Source of the DNA: Ruminococcus sp. Marseille-P6503 | GTDB lineage: Bacteria; Bacillota; Clostridia; Oscillospirales; Ruminococcaceae | Direction: 5' to 3' | Assembly: GCF_900604945.1 (NCBI RefSeq) | Contig: NZ_UWPB01000001.1 | Coordinates: 496,001-560,000 of the forward strand | Length of the DNA stretch: 64,000 bases | In this document: positions 36,153-44,469 of the stretch, piece after piece | How positions within the stretch are numbered: position 1 is the first letter of the stretch | Layout: each line of letters begins with the position of its first letter | Program-made: the position numbers and the translations under genes | The notes under the pieces: model-generated | Databases searched by the model: none | Seen by the model: only the letters and a program-made list of their open reading frames with translations | What the model was told of the DNA's origin: nothing

Positions 36153-36425
36153 ATGAGCAAAGCGTGTAAACGTCTTGCGTCTGCGGTTATCATGCAAGCC
36201 TATCACGATATCGAAAACGGCGGGGACTTGGCAGATCGGACGGTTATAGAGGTTGAAAAAGGTGGGCTGGACATATATCTTAATATGCTTGATATCAAAA
36301 TTTCAAAGAATGACTTTCTTGCGATAGCCGAACAGGCGAGAATCGAAAAATTAGAGAAACGCATGAAAAAGGGAGGCAGTAAGCGTGACTATAAAAGAAC
36401 TGGCAAAGCACAGAAGCAATCTTGA
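36153..36425 (+). CDS. Small phage protein, unknown
   Basis: 90-aa helical protein with a GGAAAGGAAG site before the ATG and a strongly basic end (K-R-M-K-K-G-G-S-K-R). No family recognised. It overlaps the late-regulator gene by 41 bp. Confidence 0.55.
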   Translation: MSKACKRLASAVIMQAYHDIENGGDLADRTVIEVEKGGLDIYLNMLDIKISKNDFLAIAEQARIEKLEKRMKKGGSKRDYKRTGKAQKQS

Positions 36426-36780
36426 ACTGATAGAATGTATTGACCGCAAGCTTGCGTTGAAGGAAGCGCGCATTTGCGTGGAGGGCTCGGCGGGACCTCC
36501 CAGTTTCGAGAAAAAAACGAGGGTGATAAACGGATATATACACGGTCTGGGCACAGTATCGCTTTTGGCTGAAAAGTCAAGGCTTGAAAAAGAAAACCGG
36601 GAGATAGAGGAATACATAGCGTCTATACCGAATCGGCGCGTTTACAACGCTTTATATCATTACTGCCTTGATGATTCGCTTAGCAATCCGACTTGGGACG
36701 AGGTAGCTGTTGAAATGCATGAGTACAGTACAAAAGCGTTAAAGACGTATGTAGAAAGATATTTGAAATATGTTCTTTAA
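36385..36780 (+). CDS. ArpU/sigma-like late transcription regulator
   Basis: 131-aa protein from a GTG start (GGGAGG upstream). The layout is that of the ArpU/DUF1492 group of phage late-gene regulators: an N-terminal coiled coil and a C-terminal sigma-70 region-4-like helix-turn-helix (about 85-131; W-D-E-V-A-V-E-M). It stands, as usual, at the end of the early block and before the packaging genes, so it probably switches on late transcription. Confidence 0.7.
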   Translation: MTIKELAKHRSNLELIECIDRKLALKEARICVEGSAGPPSFEKKTRVINGYIHGLGTVSLLAEKSRLEKENREIEEYIASIPNRRVYNALYHYCLDDSLSNPTWDEVAVEMHEYSTKALKTYVERYLKYVL

Positions 36781-36896
36781 TGTGGTTGAATGTTCCCTTT
36801 TGTAGTCTTGATGTGTCTTTTCAGGGGTGCTATAATTAAAATGAGGAAAGTGCATAGAGATTCACTGTTTTCCCCTTCAATATTTTTTTCATCAGC

Positions 36897-37010
36897 GGAA
36901 TAATAATTCCGGACGGGGCGAAAGCTCCGTATGCAAGCGCAGAAGTACCGCAGTAAGCTGTGCACAAGCTGGCGGCTGGGGTTAGATTCCCCAGGCTTGC
37001 TCCACTGGAC
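36897..37010 (+). ncRNA. Structured RNA with a tRNA-like 72-nt portion
   Basis: A GNRA-capped hairpin (36914-36929, GGGGC-GAAA-GCTCC) precedes 36933-37004, which has tRNA size and ends in CCA. GCAAGC (36933-36938) pairs with GCTTGC (36995-37000), and a CTGGGG-TTAGATT-CCCCAG arm looks like a T arm. A 7-base loop around 36958-36964 could read GCA (Cys). The T loop lacks C56, the D arm does not form, and an alternative GCGCAG/CTGTGC helix competes. So it is either a degenerate tRNA-Cys or another structured RNA. The rest of the 480-bp gap (36781-37260) has no gene I can support; a TATAAT (37234-37239) lies 21 bp before the next ATG. Confidence 0.5.
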
Positions 37011-37260
37011 TGCCATTAAAGTCCTCCTTAAAATATTTGCGGAAAAGGCACTCTTGGCGGGTGTCTTTTTCGTAAGCAAACGGCATATACTTTAATGTAT
37101 GGCTTATTCATTTATGTCGTATAATGTCGCAAATCTCAAATGTTGCATAAAAACTGTATCTCAGATTTATGCAAAAAGGCTATTTTTGTCTTGTTCTGTT
37201 GATTTATCACTCTTTCTATGGTATTATTTTGTATATAATATTTTAGATGGGGGATTATTT

Positions 37261-38070
37261 ATGGCAATAAGTTTTAAAAATATGCAGTTAATTATTGACG
37301 GACAAGATCCTACAGAAGAGCATTTAAAATTTATAAATAATTCAAAAACTAAGCGTAACAGATTTGATGATATAAGTTATAATTTTAAAACCGAATATAA
37401 TGAAGGTCTAAAATACTTATGGTTATATGTCGAATATGAAAATGCAAAAATTCATAATGATAAGGTATACAATGAGGATAAGCAATGCGATGAACCAAAT
37501 CCAAGAAATCCATATCAGATTGAATTTAAACATCAGTTTTTTTGTATATATTTTCTATCAACAAAAGTTCTCTATCTTTCAAACATCCAAAAGAAAAATC
37601 ATCTTATAAAATATTTATCGGACATATTACAAAAAAAGGTTGAGATAAAAAATTATTATAAAAATATGGACGAATTTAGCAAAGGAATAAGTTGTTTAAA
37701 AAGCATATCGTTTATAACCAAAGATACATTATTCAGAAAGAAAAATGGAATTTTTGATGCTGTAGATAATATCTATGGGTTAGATTATGCAAATCAGATA
37801 AAAATAAGCGTTGATTATGGCAGGCTTTCATTAGCAGGAATTGCAAGTCATTTTATAAAGAAAATAAAAAATCAAGAAAAGAATTTGCAAATTCAAAACA
37901 TTGTTGTTTGTGGTTATGATGACAATGAAGTTGAAAAGACATTAGATGTTAAAAATTATATTGAAGCTATTAATATTAACGTAGAAGCTGATGAAGGCAC
38001 TGGATTGTACGATGAAATTGATGTAAAATATGAGATTATAAATAAACTAAAGGAAAATAGATATGTATAA
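37261..38070 (+). CDS. Soluble component of an AT-rich two-gene module (RexA-like layout)
   Basis: 269-aa cytoplasmic protein, very AT-rich compared with the neighbouring packaging genes. Lys/Asn/Ile-rich with no signal or membrane helix. The C-terminal 100 residues (I-Q-N-I-V-V-C-G-Y-D-D-N-E and an acidic end) look like a separate alpha/beta domain. I do not recognise a family. It overlaps by 8 bp a gene for a four-helix membrane protein. A sensor of about 270 aa followed by a four-pass membrane protein of about 150 aa matches the layout of lambda RexA-RexB; Kiwa (KwaA-KwaB) is another comparison. Start at ATG 37261. Confidence 0.6.
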   Translation: MAISFKNMQLIIDGQDPTEEHLKFINNSKTKRNRFDDISYNFKTEYNEGLKYLWLYVEYENAKIHNDKVYNEDKQCDEPNPRNPYQIEFKHQFFCIYFLSTKVLYLSNIQKKNHLIKYLSDILQKKVEIKNYYKNMDEFSKGISCLKSISFITKDTLFRKKNGIFDAVDNIYGLDYANQIKISVDYGRLSLAGIASHFIKKIKNQEKNLQIQNIVVCGYDDNEVEKTLDVKNYIEAININVEADEGTGLYDEIDVKYEIINKLKENRYV

Positions 38071-38521
38071 AAAGCATAAAATAATTAGTGTTATAGGGTT
38101 TATTACGGTCTTTACTATTTCATGTATATTGCATATTGTGCCTATAAAAATGGCTAGTGATATATTAACGGTAACCTCAATAATTTTAGGCTTTTACGTA
38201 ACAGCATTGTCAACATTATTTGAAAATTCCGTAATAAAGGATATGGCTAAAAGACAGGATACACGTATTAAATCAAAGACAGAACTTGGGGTGTTATTAT
38301 CATATTATAAAAGTAGCATAATGATTTCATTTGCAGTGATTTTTACTTCAATTTTATGCATATTATTAGATGGTGTTTCAAATTATACAATTTGTCACTT
38401 ACAAAATATAATGCTTTCTATTATGTTAGGACTTGTTTTTATTTCACTGTATTTAATGATGGTATTAATAAATCTCTATATAAATATGATACGGCTAAAT
38501 ACCAAAGATAAAAAAGAATAA
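38063..38521 (+). CDS. Four-helix membrane protein (putative effector, RexB-like layout)
   Basis: 152-aa integral membrane protein with four predicted helices (about 7-26, 32-53, 86-107 and 115-140) and a charged loop (about 55-80; M-A-K-R-Q-D-T-R-I-K-S-K). Translation is coupled to the upstream gene by an 8-bp overlap, and a terminator follows at once. Likely a membrane effector (for example an ion-permeable pore) triggered by the soluble partner; this is inference from layout. No sequence family is recognised. Confidence 0.6.
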   Translation: MYKKHKIISVIGFITVFTISCILHIVPIKMASDILTVTSIILGFYVTALSTLFENSVIKDMAKRQDTRIKSKTELGVLLSYYKSSIMISFAVIFTSILCILLDGVSNYTICHLQNIMLSIMLGLVFISLYLMMVLINLYINMIRLNTKDKKE

Positions 38522-38536
38522 AATAGTTATCTACCC

Positions 38537-38562
38537 GAACGCTCCCCAGGAGCGTTCTTTTT
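38537..38562 (+). terminator. Terminator closing the two-gene AT-rich module
   Basis: A 9-bp perfect stem GAACGCTCC/GGAGCGTTC with a 3-base loop, then TTTTT. It isolates the module from the terminase genes. Confidence 0.85.
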
Positions 38563-38587
38563 ATGCCTTTGAAAGGACGGTGAGGAA

Positions 38588-39103
38588 ATGCCGAAGCTGA
38601 CTGAAAAACAAAAGAAATTCTGCGAGGAATACCTCATCGACCTCAATGCTACTAAAGCGGCGGTCAGAGCGGGGTACTCGAAAAAGACGGCAAATACAAT
38701 AGCCGCGCAAAACTTAGCAAAACTTAACGTTCAGAAATATATTTCTGAGCTGCAGAAAGAGCAGTCCGAGCGCACCAGGATAACTGCCGACCAAGTGCTT
38801 GAAGAGCTGGCGGCAATAGCCTTCAGCGACAGGACAGAGCTTGCGCGGGTCGTCAGCAGGCAGGGAGAAACGGCTGTTGAGCTTACTGAAACGAAGGACC
38901 TGCCCGATACGGTAAAAAAAGTCGTTTCAGGCGTAAAGCAGGGCAGAAACGGAGTGGAGATATCCTCCTATGATAAGCTTAGGGCTCTTGAACTTCTGGG
39001 CAAGCACTTGGGGATGTTTATTGACAGACCTGCCGCGCCGGCGTCTGAGGACGAGCTGTCGGCACTGTATAAGACCCTTGAAAGAGAGGAGGCCGGAAAA
39101 TGA
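38588..39103 (+). CDS. terS: Terminase small subunit
   Basis: 171-aa DNA-recognition subunit of the packaging motor (Terminase_2 family). It starts with the typical L-T-E-K-Q-K-x-F-C-x-E-Y-L-I-D-L-N-A-T-K-A-A block, an HTH that binds the packaging site. It overlaps the large subunit gene by 4 bp. Confidence 0.95.
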   Translation: MPKLTEKQKKFCEEYLIDLNATKAAVRAGYSKKTANTIAAQNLAKLNVQKYISELQKEQSERTRITADQVLEELAAIAFSDRTELARVVSRQGETAVELTETKDLPDTVKKVVSGVKQGRNGVEISSYDKLRALELLGKHLGMFIDRPAAPASEDELSALYKTLEREEAGK

Positions 39104-40359
39104 CCTTTACAAGACTGTCTGAAAAGCAGAAGCTCCTGCTCAAATGGTGCCACGTCCCCTCAATGCGCAGCAGGTACAGCGCGGTCATCTGCGACGGGGC
39201 CGTCCGTTCGGGGAAAACGGTCGTAATGATCACAAGCTATATTCTCTGGGCGATGAAAAACTTTAACGGCGCGAATTTTGCGATCTGCGGAAAGACGGTG
39301 CAGTCCGCCGAGCGCAATATTATAAATCCGTTAGGTCAGATCGCGGATATAACCCGTTATTTCCGTTTGTCATATACCCGATCGTCGCATTTGCTGACGG
39401 TTGAGGTCGGAGGCAAGCGGAATTATTTTTACATATTCGGCGGCAGGGACGAATCCTCGGCGGCGCTGATACAGGGACTGACCCTTTCCGGCATTATGCT
39501 TGACGAGGTCGCGCTTATGCCCCGCAGCTTTGTCGAGCAGGCGGTCGCCAGAACGCTTTCGGTATCAAACGCCAGGCTCTGGTTCAACTGCAATCCGGAA
39601 AATCCGCATCATTACTTTTATACGGAATGGATATTAAAGGCGTCTGAGAAAAATGCCCTCAGACTGCACTTTCTGATGAACGATAACCCGATACTTACCG
39701 CTGAAGATATAGCCAAGGCGGAAAATATGTATTCGGGCGTTTTTTATGATCGGTTCATCAAAGGACTGTGGGTAATGGCGGAGGGGCTTGTATACCCGGA
39801 GCAGGCTCAGGGCGAAGGTATCGTGCCGACAGAGGATCGCGGCTATACGTCCTATTATATATCCGTCGATTACGGAACGCTGAATCCTTTCTCGGCAGGG
39901 CTTTGGGGCAAATGCGGCGGCGTATGGTACAGGGTCAGGGAGTTTTATTACAACGGCCGCGAAAAAGACGTTCTGCTTACCGACGAGGAGTATTATTCGC
40001 AGCTTGAAAGGCTTGCGGCAGGTCTCAGCATACGGGCTGTGATAGTGGATCCGTCCGCGGCTTCTTTTATCGAGTGTATCCGCCGTCACGGAAGATTCAG
40101 CGTTATCAAGGCGAGGAACGAGGTAACGGACGGGATAAGACGCACTGCCGAGGCTTTCAGGACGGGCGATATAAAAATAAACGACTGCTGCCAGTCGGCT
40201 ATCAACGAGTTTGCCGCTTACCGCTGGGACGACAGGTCCGCGGACGACAAGCCGATAAAGGAATACGACCACGCGATGGACGACATACGCTATTTTGTCA
40301 ATACGATAAAGACAACGAAAGCCCGCGCCGGCAGTAAATCAGCGCTGGGCATATACTGA
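39100..40359 (+). CDS. terL: Terminase large subunit
   Basis: 419-aa ATPase-nuclease that drives DNA into the prohead (PBSX/SPP1-type). Walker A-like D-G-A-V-R-S-G-K-T (about 28-36), Walker B G-I-M-L-D-E-V-A (about 130-137), and the RNase-H-fold nuclease with S-V-D-Y-G (about 254), V-D-P-S-A-A-S and the terminal D-H-A-M-D-D. Complete. Confidence 0.95.
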   Translation: MTFTRLSEKQKLLLKWCHVPSMRSRYSAVICDGAVRSGKTVVMITSYILWAMKNFNGANFAICGKTVQSAERNIINPLGQIADITRYFRLSYTRSSHLLTVEVGGKRNYFYIFGGRDESSAALIQGLTLSGIMLDEVALMPRSFVEQAVARTLSVSNARLWFNCNPENPHHYFYTEWILKASEKNALRLHFLMNDNPILTAEDIAKAENMYSGVFYDRFIKGLWVMAEGLVYPEQAQGEGIVPTEDRGYTSYYISVDYGTLNPFSAGLWGKCGGVWYRVREFYYNGREKDVLLTDEEYYSQLERLAAGLSIRAVIVDPSAASFIECIRRHGRFSVIKARNEVTDGIRRTAEAFRTGDIKINDCCQSAINEFAAYRWDDRSADDKPIKEYDHAMDDIRYFVNTIKTTKARAGSKSALGIY

Positions 40360-40381
40360 TAAAGCAAAGGAGGAGCAAGGC

Positions 40382-41743
40382 TTGTTTACAATTTCACGCG
40401 GCAGGGATATAACGATCGGACTGGCGGTAAATTTTATACGGAACCATCACGACAATGCGGTTCCAAGGCTTGAAAAGCTGAAAAGCTATTACGACGGAAA
40501 GCATAAAATATGCGGCAGGGTAAAAGCGGCGGACCTCGCGAACAACAGGATAGTTATAAACCACGCGAGCTATATAGCGAATATCGCAAGCGGCTATCTT
40601 GCCGGAACTCCGGCGTCGTATAAATTTCCGGAGGGCGATATCAGCCCGATCACCGACATTCTGAAAAAGGCGGACAGTCCAACCGAGGACAGCGATCTTG
40701 CTCTGGACTGCTCAGTATACGGGCGGTCGTTTGAGCTTATGTATATGTCAGACGACGAGAAGCCCGTTCCTAAGCTTGCAAAGATCGACCCACGCTCAGC
40801 GTTTGTCGTTTATGACGATACGGTGCTTCATAAGCCGCTGTTCGGCGTTACCTATTACCCCGTCTTTAACGATAACGGTATGCACGAGGGGTATATGTGC
40901 AGCCTTTATACAGCCGATACGATCGCTCCGTTCAGGACGGATACCGGATTTACGGTAACGGAAGAGGGAGAGGAGGAGGCTCATCATTTTCTCAGCGTTC
41001 CGCTTAATGAGATATACAATAACCAAAGCTGTCAGGGTGATTTCGAGCAGGTGATTTCCCTTATAGACGCGTACGATCTGCTGATGAGCGACCGGGTAAA
41101 CGACAAGGAGCAGTTTGTAAACGCCCTGCTGCTGATAACCGGCTCTGTTCTCGGCGACGACAGCAGCGAAAAGAGCGAGACCTATCAGGCGGTCAAGGAT
41201 AACGGTATTCTGGAGCTTCCGAGCGACGCTAAGGCCGAGTATCTTATAAGGCAGTTTGACGAAGCAAGCGTTGAGATACTCCGAAACGCGATAAAAAAGG
41301 ATATACATACGATCTCAAACGTACCTGATATGTCCGACGATAATTTCGGCGGAAACGTGTCCGGCGTTGCCATGGCGTACAAGCTGCTGGGCTTTGAGCT
41401 TATGACAAAGACGAAGGAACGTTTTTTCAAGGAGGGACTGAGATATCGTCTGAAGCTTATAGCCAACGTGCTTTCAAAGCGAAATATAATAATCGATACC
41501 GACAGTATAGAGATCGTCATGCCGAGGACGCTGCCTCAGAATACCGCCGAGCTGGCGAATACCGTAGCGGCGCTGTCCGGACTGGTTTCGCAGGAAACGC
41601 TTCTGTCACAGCTGCCGTTTGTTGAAAATCCGGCGGAGGAGATAAAAAAGCTCAGAGAGGAAAATCAGAAAGCTCTGGAATATCAGCGGTCGGTGTTCAG
41701 CCTGAGAAGCGACGGTGCGGAAGATGAAAGCAAGGAGCGGTGA
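40382..41743 (+). CDS. Phage portal protein (SPP1 gp6-like)
   Basis: 453-aa portal forming the DNA entry ring. Family marks: L-K-S-Y-Y-D-G-K-H near residue 32, N-R-I-V-I-N-H-A, and A-M-A-Y-K-L-L-G-F-E-L about residue 330. It begins with TTG, supported by AAAGGAGG 9 bases before. It overlaps the next gene by 20 bp. Confidence 0.93.
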   Translation: MFTISRGRDITIGLAVNFIRNHHDNAVPRLEKLKSYYDGKHKICGRVKAADLANNRIVINHASYIANIASGYLAGTPASYKFPEGDISPITDILKKADSPTEDSDLALDCSVYGRSFELMYMSDDEKPVPKLAKIDPRSAFVVYDDTVLHKPLFGVTYYPVFNDNGMHEGYMCSLYTADTIAPFRTDTGFTVTEEGEEEAHHFLSVPLNEIYNNQSCQGDFEQVISLIDAYDLLMSDRVNDKEQFVNALLLITGSVLGDDSSEKSETYQAVKDNGILELPSDAKAEYLIRQFDEASVEILRNAIKKDIHTISNVPDMSDDNFGGNVSGVAMAYKLLGFELMTKTKERFFKEGLRYRLKLIANVLSKRNIIIDTDSIEIVMPRTLPQNTAELANTVAALSGLVSQETLLSQLPFVENPAEEIKKLREENQKALEYQRSVFSLRSDGAEDESKER

Positions 41744-43562
41744 TTACTGGCGGGAGCGGGCAGAAAAGCGAATGGACGAGGCTGTTTTAAAAGCGGATTC
41801 GATAGCGGACAGGATCGGGACGGCATATCTTGAAGCCTTAAGGGATATACAAAAAAGGCTTGACAGCGTATTCAGGAATTTTTCCGCCGGAATTTCCGAA
41901 GCCGAAGCCAGGCGCGTACTTCAAAGCGTTAAGGAGCCTGATGTTATTAAACGGCTTGAAAAGGCTGTCGGCAGGATAGAGGACGCGGAGAAAAGGGCTT
42001 TAATTCTTGCCCAGATAAACGCTCCGGCTTACAGGGCAAGGATAGACAGCCTGAATACGCTTGCGGACAGCGTTAAATCAGTATGTGAAAAGATCGGCGG
42101 CAAAACGCTGGAGCTGATGGATTCAGAACTGTCGGAAATAGCCGAAAGCGCTTATTACAGGAGTATTTTCGATACACAGAAGGGAACGGGGCTGGGCTTT
42201 TCGTTCGCGTTGCTTTCACAGGACAGGATCAATGAAATACTGCTGACCAGCTGGAGCGGCAAACACTATTCCGAGCGTATCTGGGACAACTCCGAAAAGC
42301 TTGCCGAGGCTGTACAGGAAATACTTCTCAACGGCTTTCTGACCGGAAAATCCAGCGGCAGAATGGCAAGCGATCTGCAAAAAAGAATGCATTCGTCCTA
42401 CAGCCGAAGTCTGACGCTTATAAGGACGGAGGCGAGCTACATCGCCAACGGCGCCGAGCTTGAAAGCTACAGAGAGAGCGGCGCGGAAAAATACCGGTTT
42501 GTCGCCACGCTTGACCTGAGAACTTCCGAGATCTGCCGGAGCCTTGACGGAAACGAGTATTCTCTTGCCGAAGCCTGTCAGGGTGAAAACTTTCCTCCCA
42601 TGCACCCCCGCTGCCGTTCTACGACAGTTCCGGCGCTGTCAGACGAGGTAATGGCTGATATGAAGCGGCGGGCAAAGGACCCCGTTACAGGAAAGCCTGT
42701 GACGGTTCCGGCGGATATGACCTATAAGGAGTGGTACGGCAGATATGTTAAGGGAAGAGCCGAGGCTGAGGCAAATGAAAAGGCGGTCAGAAATCTTTCC
42801 TCCGACAGAAAGCAGTTTGAGAGGTACAAAAGGCTGCTGGGAAAGGAAATGCCGCGGACGCTTGAAGAGTTTCAGCGGATCAAATATTCTGACGGCAACG
42901 GGTATGGGGTTTTAAAGGCGCAGGCACGAAAAGCGGCGGTTGACAAATCGCAGAAAAGTGGTATAATAAAGGCAGGGGAAGTGAGAAAATTGGAGCAGGC
43001 TAAAAAGAGAAATCATAAAATATACATAACCGATATGGCAATAGATAAGGTTAATAAAGTAAAGTTGTCTGATTTTTCACAAAAACAAATTGACGATATG
43101 CAGATCAAGCATAAAGATTTGCTGAAAATTGCAAAAGAAAAGAATGACAGCAATGAAGTTTTGTTAATAAATGATTTGAATTTAAGAAGCGAGGTTCAAA
43201 TATTTGGTGACGAATTTGTTGTTTCACCTGCAAAAAATCCATTTGCCGTTTCTGTTATCGGAAACGCTCAACGCAGATCGCTCATATATATGCACAATCA
43301 CCCCAGCACGAATAATTTTTCAGTAGCGGATATTGATACTTTTATCTGCGAGGGTGCGATAAAAGTAATGTCGGTTATAACTAATCAAGGCGAAGTTTAT
43401 ATTTTGAATAAGAAATCAGAATATGAATATAATAAAGCGAGAAATCTAATGGCAGAAATCTTTAATTCATTTAACAATGAAGAAATGGATAATAACGAAT
43501 TTGTCAGAAGATTTCTTAAGCAGTGCCATAAAGGAGGTATAGAATATGCTAAATCCAAATAG
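41724..43562 (+). CDS. SPP1 gp7-type head morphogenesis protein with a fused C-terminal JAMM/RadC-like domain
   Basis: 612-aa protein. Residues 1-330 are the minor head protein (Phage_Mu_F/gp7 type) with the T-S-E-I-C-R-S-L-D-G and P-P-M-H-P-R-C-R-S motifs. From about residue 412 the DNA becomes AT-rich and a new domain starts that resembles JAMM/RadC metalloproteins: Glu478 in N-E-V-L-L-I-N-D-L, then H-N-H-P (524-527) and S-x-x-D (533-536). The usual RadC spacing is one residue longer. A GTG with AGGGGAAG near 42979 could make the domain separately. The ATG at 41724 was preferred to GTG 41715. Confidence 0.85.
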   Translation: MKARSGDYWRERAEKRMDEAVLKADSIADRIGTAYLEALRDIQKRLDSVFRNFSAGISEAEARRVLQSVKEPDVIKRLEKAVGRIEDAEKRALILAQINAPAYRARIDSLNTLADSVKSVCEKIGGKTLELMDSELSEIAESAYYRSIFDTQKGTGLGFSFALLSQDRINEILLTSWSGKHYSERIWDNSEKLAEAVQEILLNGFLTGKSSGRMASDLQKRMHSSYSRSLTLIRTEASYIANGAELESYRESGAEKYRFVATLDLRTSEICRSLDGNEYSLAEACQGENFPPMHPRCRSTTVPALSDEVMADMKRRAKDPVTGKPVTVPADMTYKEWYGRYVKGRAEAEANEKAVRNLSSDRKQFERYKRLLGKEMPRTLEEFQRIKYSDGNGYGVLKAQARKAAVDKSQKSGIIKAGEVRKLEQAKKRNHKIYITDMAIDKVNKVKLSDFSQKQIDDMQIKHKDLLKIAKEKNDSNEVLLINDLNLRSEVQIFGDEFVVSPAKNPFAVSVIGNAQRRSLIYMHNHPSTNNFSVADIDTFICEGAIKVMSVITNQGEVYILNKKSEYEYNKARNLMAEIFNSFNNEEMDNNEFVRRFLKQCHKGGIEYAKSK

Positions 43563-43689
43563 ACCTATTAAAATTATTGACGACCGTCCGAAAAGCAAAG
43601 AAGAGATAGCAAAAATGATTGAGCATATGTTCAATACAGACGAGGACGGAAACCCGGAAAAAGATAAGAATGACAGAGAAACCGCATAG
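43546..43689 (+). CDS. Small acidic protein coupled to the JAMM-fusion gene
   Basis: 47-aa charged protein (starting M-L-N-P-N-R-P-I-K-I-I-D-D-R-P-K) with AAAGGAGG 8 bases before its ATG, overlapping the end of the head-protein gene by 17 bp. The base composition matches the AT-rich fused domain, so both probably arrived together. Could be an immunity or partner protein. No family recognised. Confidence 0.55.
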   Translation: MLNPNRPIKIIDDRPKSKEEIAKMIEHMFNTDEDGNPEKDKNDRETA

Positions 43690-43820
43690 TTTTTTAACCG
43701 CTTCGCTCAGGCGAGGCGGTAATTTTATGCCTGTTTGCAAATAAAATACGGATATAAGCGCTTTGCGTTACGCAGGGCGCTTTTATTATACACAAAATCA
43801 AGAAAGCGAGGTAAAACCCT

Positions 43821-44462
43821 ATGAAGACACACGGAATCAGGATACCGATGCAGTTCTTTGCGGAGGATTCTCCTGCTGACGAAAACGGCGGACAGCCTGA
43901 CGTTACTCTTGAACAGGTTTTCAGCGCGTTCAGTCCGGAGGATATCCTCGGAGCTGACAGCATGAAAGCCGCTTTGGAGAAGCACACAAAGACAGCTGCT
44001 GAAAAGGCTGTTTCACAAGCAAGGAAGGTATGGGAGAAGGAACAGCTTGAAAGTCTGGGCGAAAGCAGGAAGCTTGAGAAAATGAGCGAAGCCGAAAGGG
44101 AGAAATACCGATTTGAAAAGGAAAAAGCGGAATTTGCAAAGCAAAAGGCGGAGTTTGAGCGTTCGCAGCTTGAAATTTCGGTAGGCTCCGAGCTTCAGAA
44201 AAGGGGGCTTCCCGCCGTATTCGCCAAGTATCTTACCGCTGATAACGCGGAAAACTCCAAGGCGCGGCTGGACGAATTTGAACAGGCGTTCAATTCCGCT
44301 CTTTCAGCGGCTGTGGATTCAAAGCTGAGGGGCGGCGCTCCGCCGAAAGCGCCGGAGCCGAAGAGCGGGCTTACAAAAGAGGCGTTTGCGAAGATGGGAT
44401 ATTCCGAACGGCTTAAGCTGAAAAAGACCGATCCCACAAAATATAACGAACTGAAAGGATGA
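43821..44462 (+). CDS. Capsid scaffolding protein (gp20/DUF4355 type)
   Basis: 213-aa mostly coiled-coil protein (about 60-125, rich in Glu/Lys) that would guide prohead assembly. Position just before the capsid gene and the acidic-helical composition are typical. Both it and the capsid protein begin with a similar I-x-M-Q-[FY]-F-A segment, as often seen in such pairs. Confidence 0.85.
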   Translation: MKTHGIRIPMQFFAEDSPADENGGQPDVTLEQVFSAFSPEDILGADSMKAALEKHTKTAAEKAVSQARKVWEKEQLESLGESRKLEKMSEAEREKYRFEKEKAEFAKQKAEFERSQLEISVGSELQKRGLPAVFAKYLTADNAENSKARLDEFEQAFNSALSAAVDSKLRGGAPPKAPEPKSGLTKEAFAKMGYSERLKLKKTDPTKYNELKG

Positions 44463-44469
44463 TTTATTT

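Noticed and set aside
36780-37040. Cobalamin or T-box riboswitch in the gap before the AT-rich module
   Set aside because: The conserved boxes of these classes are not present in order; only a generic structured RNA can be supported.
37099-37260. Longer start (37099) for the soluble AT-rich module protein
   Set aside because: The extra 54 residues cover the promoter-like TATAAT and have no ribosome-binding site; ATG 37261 has GGGGG upstream.
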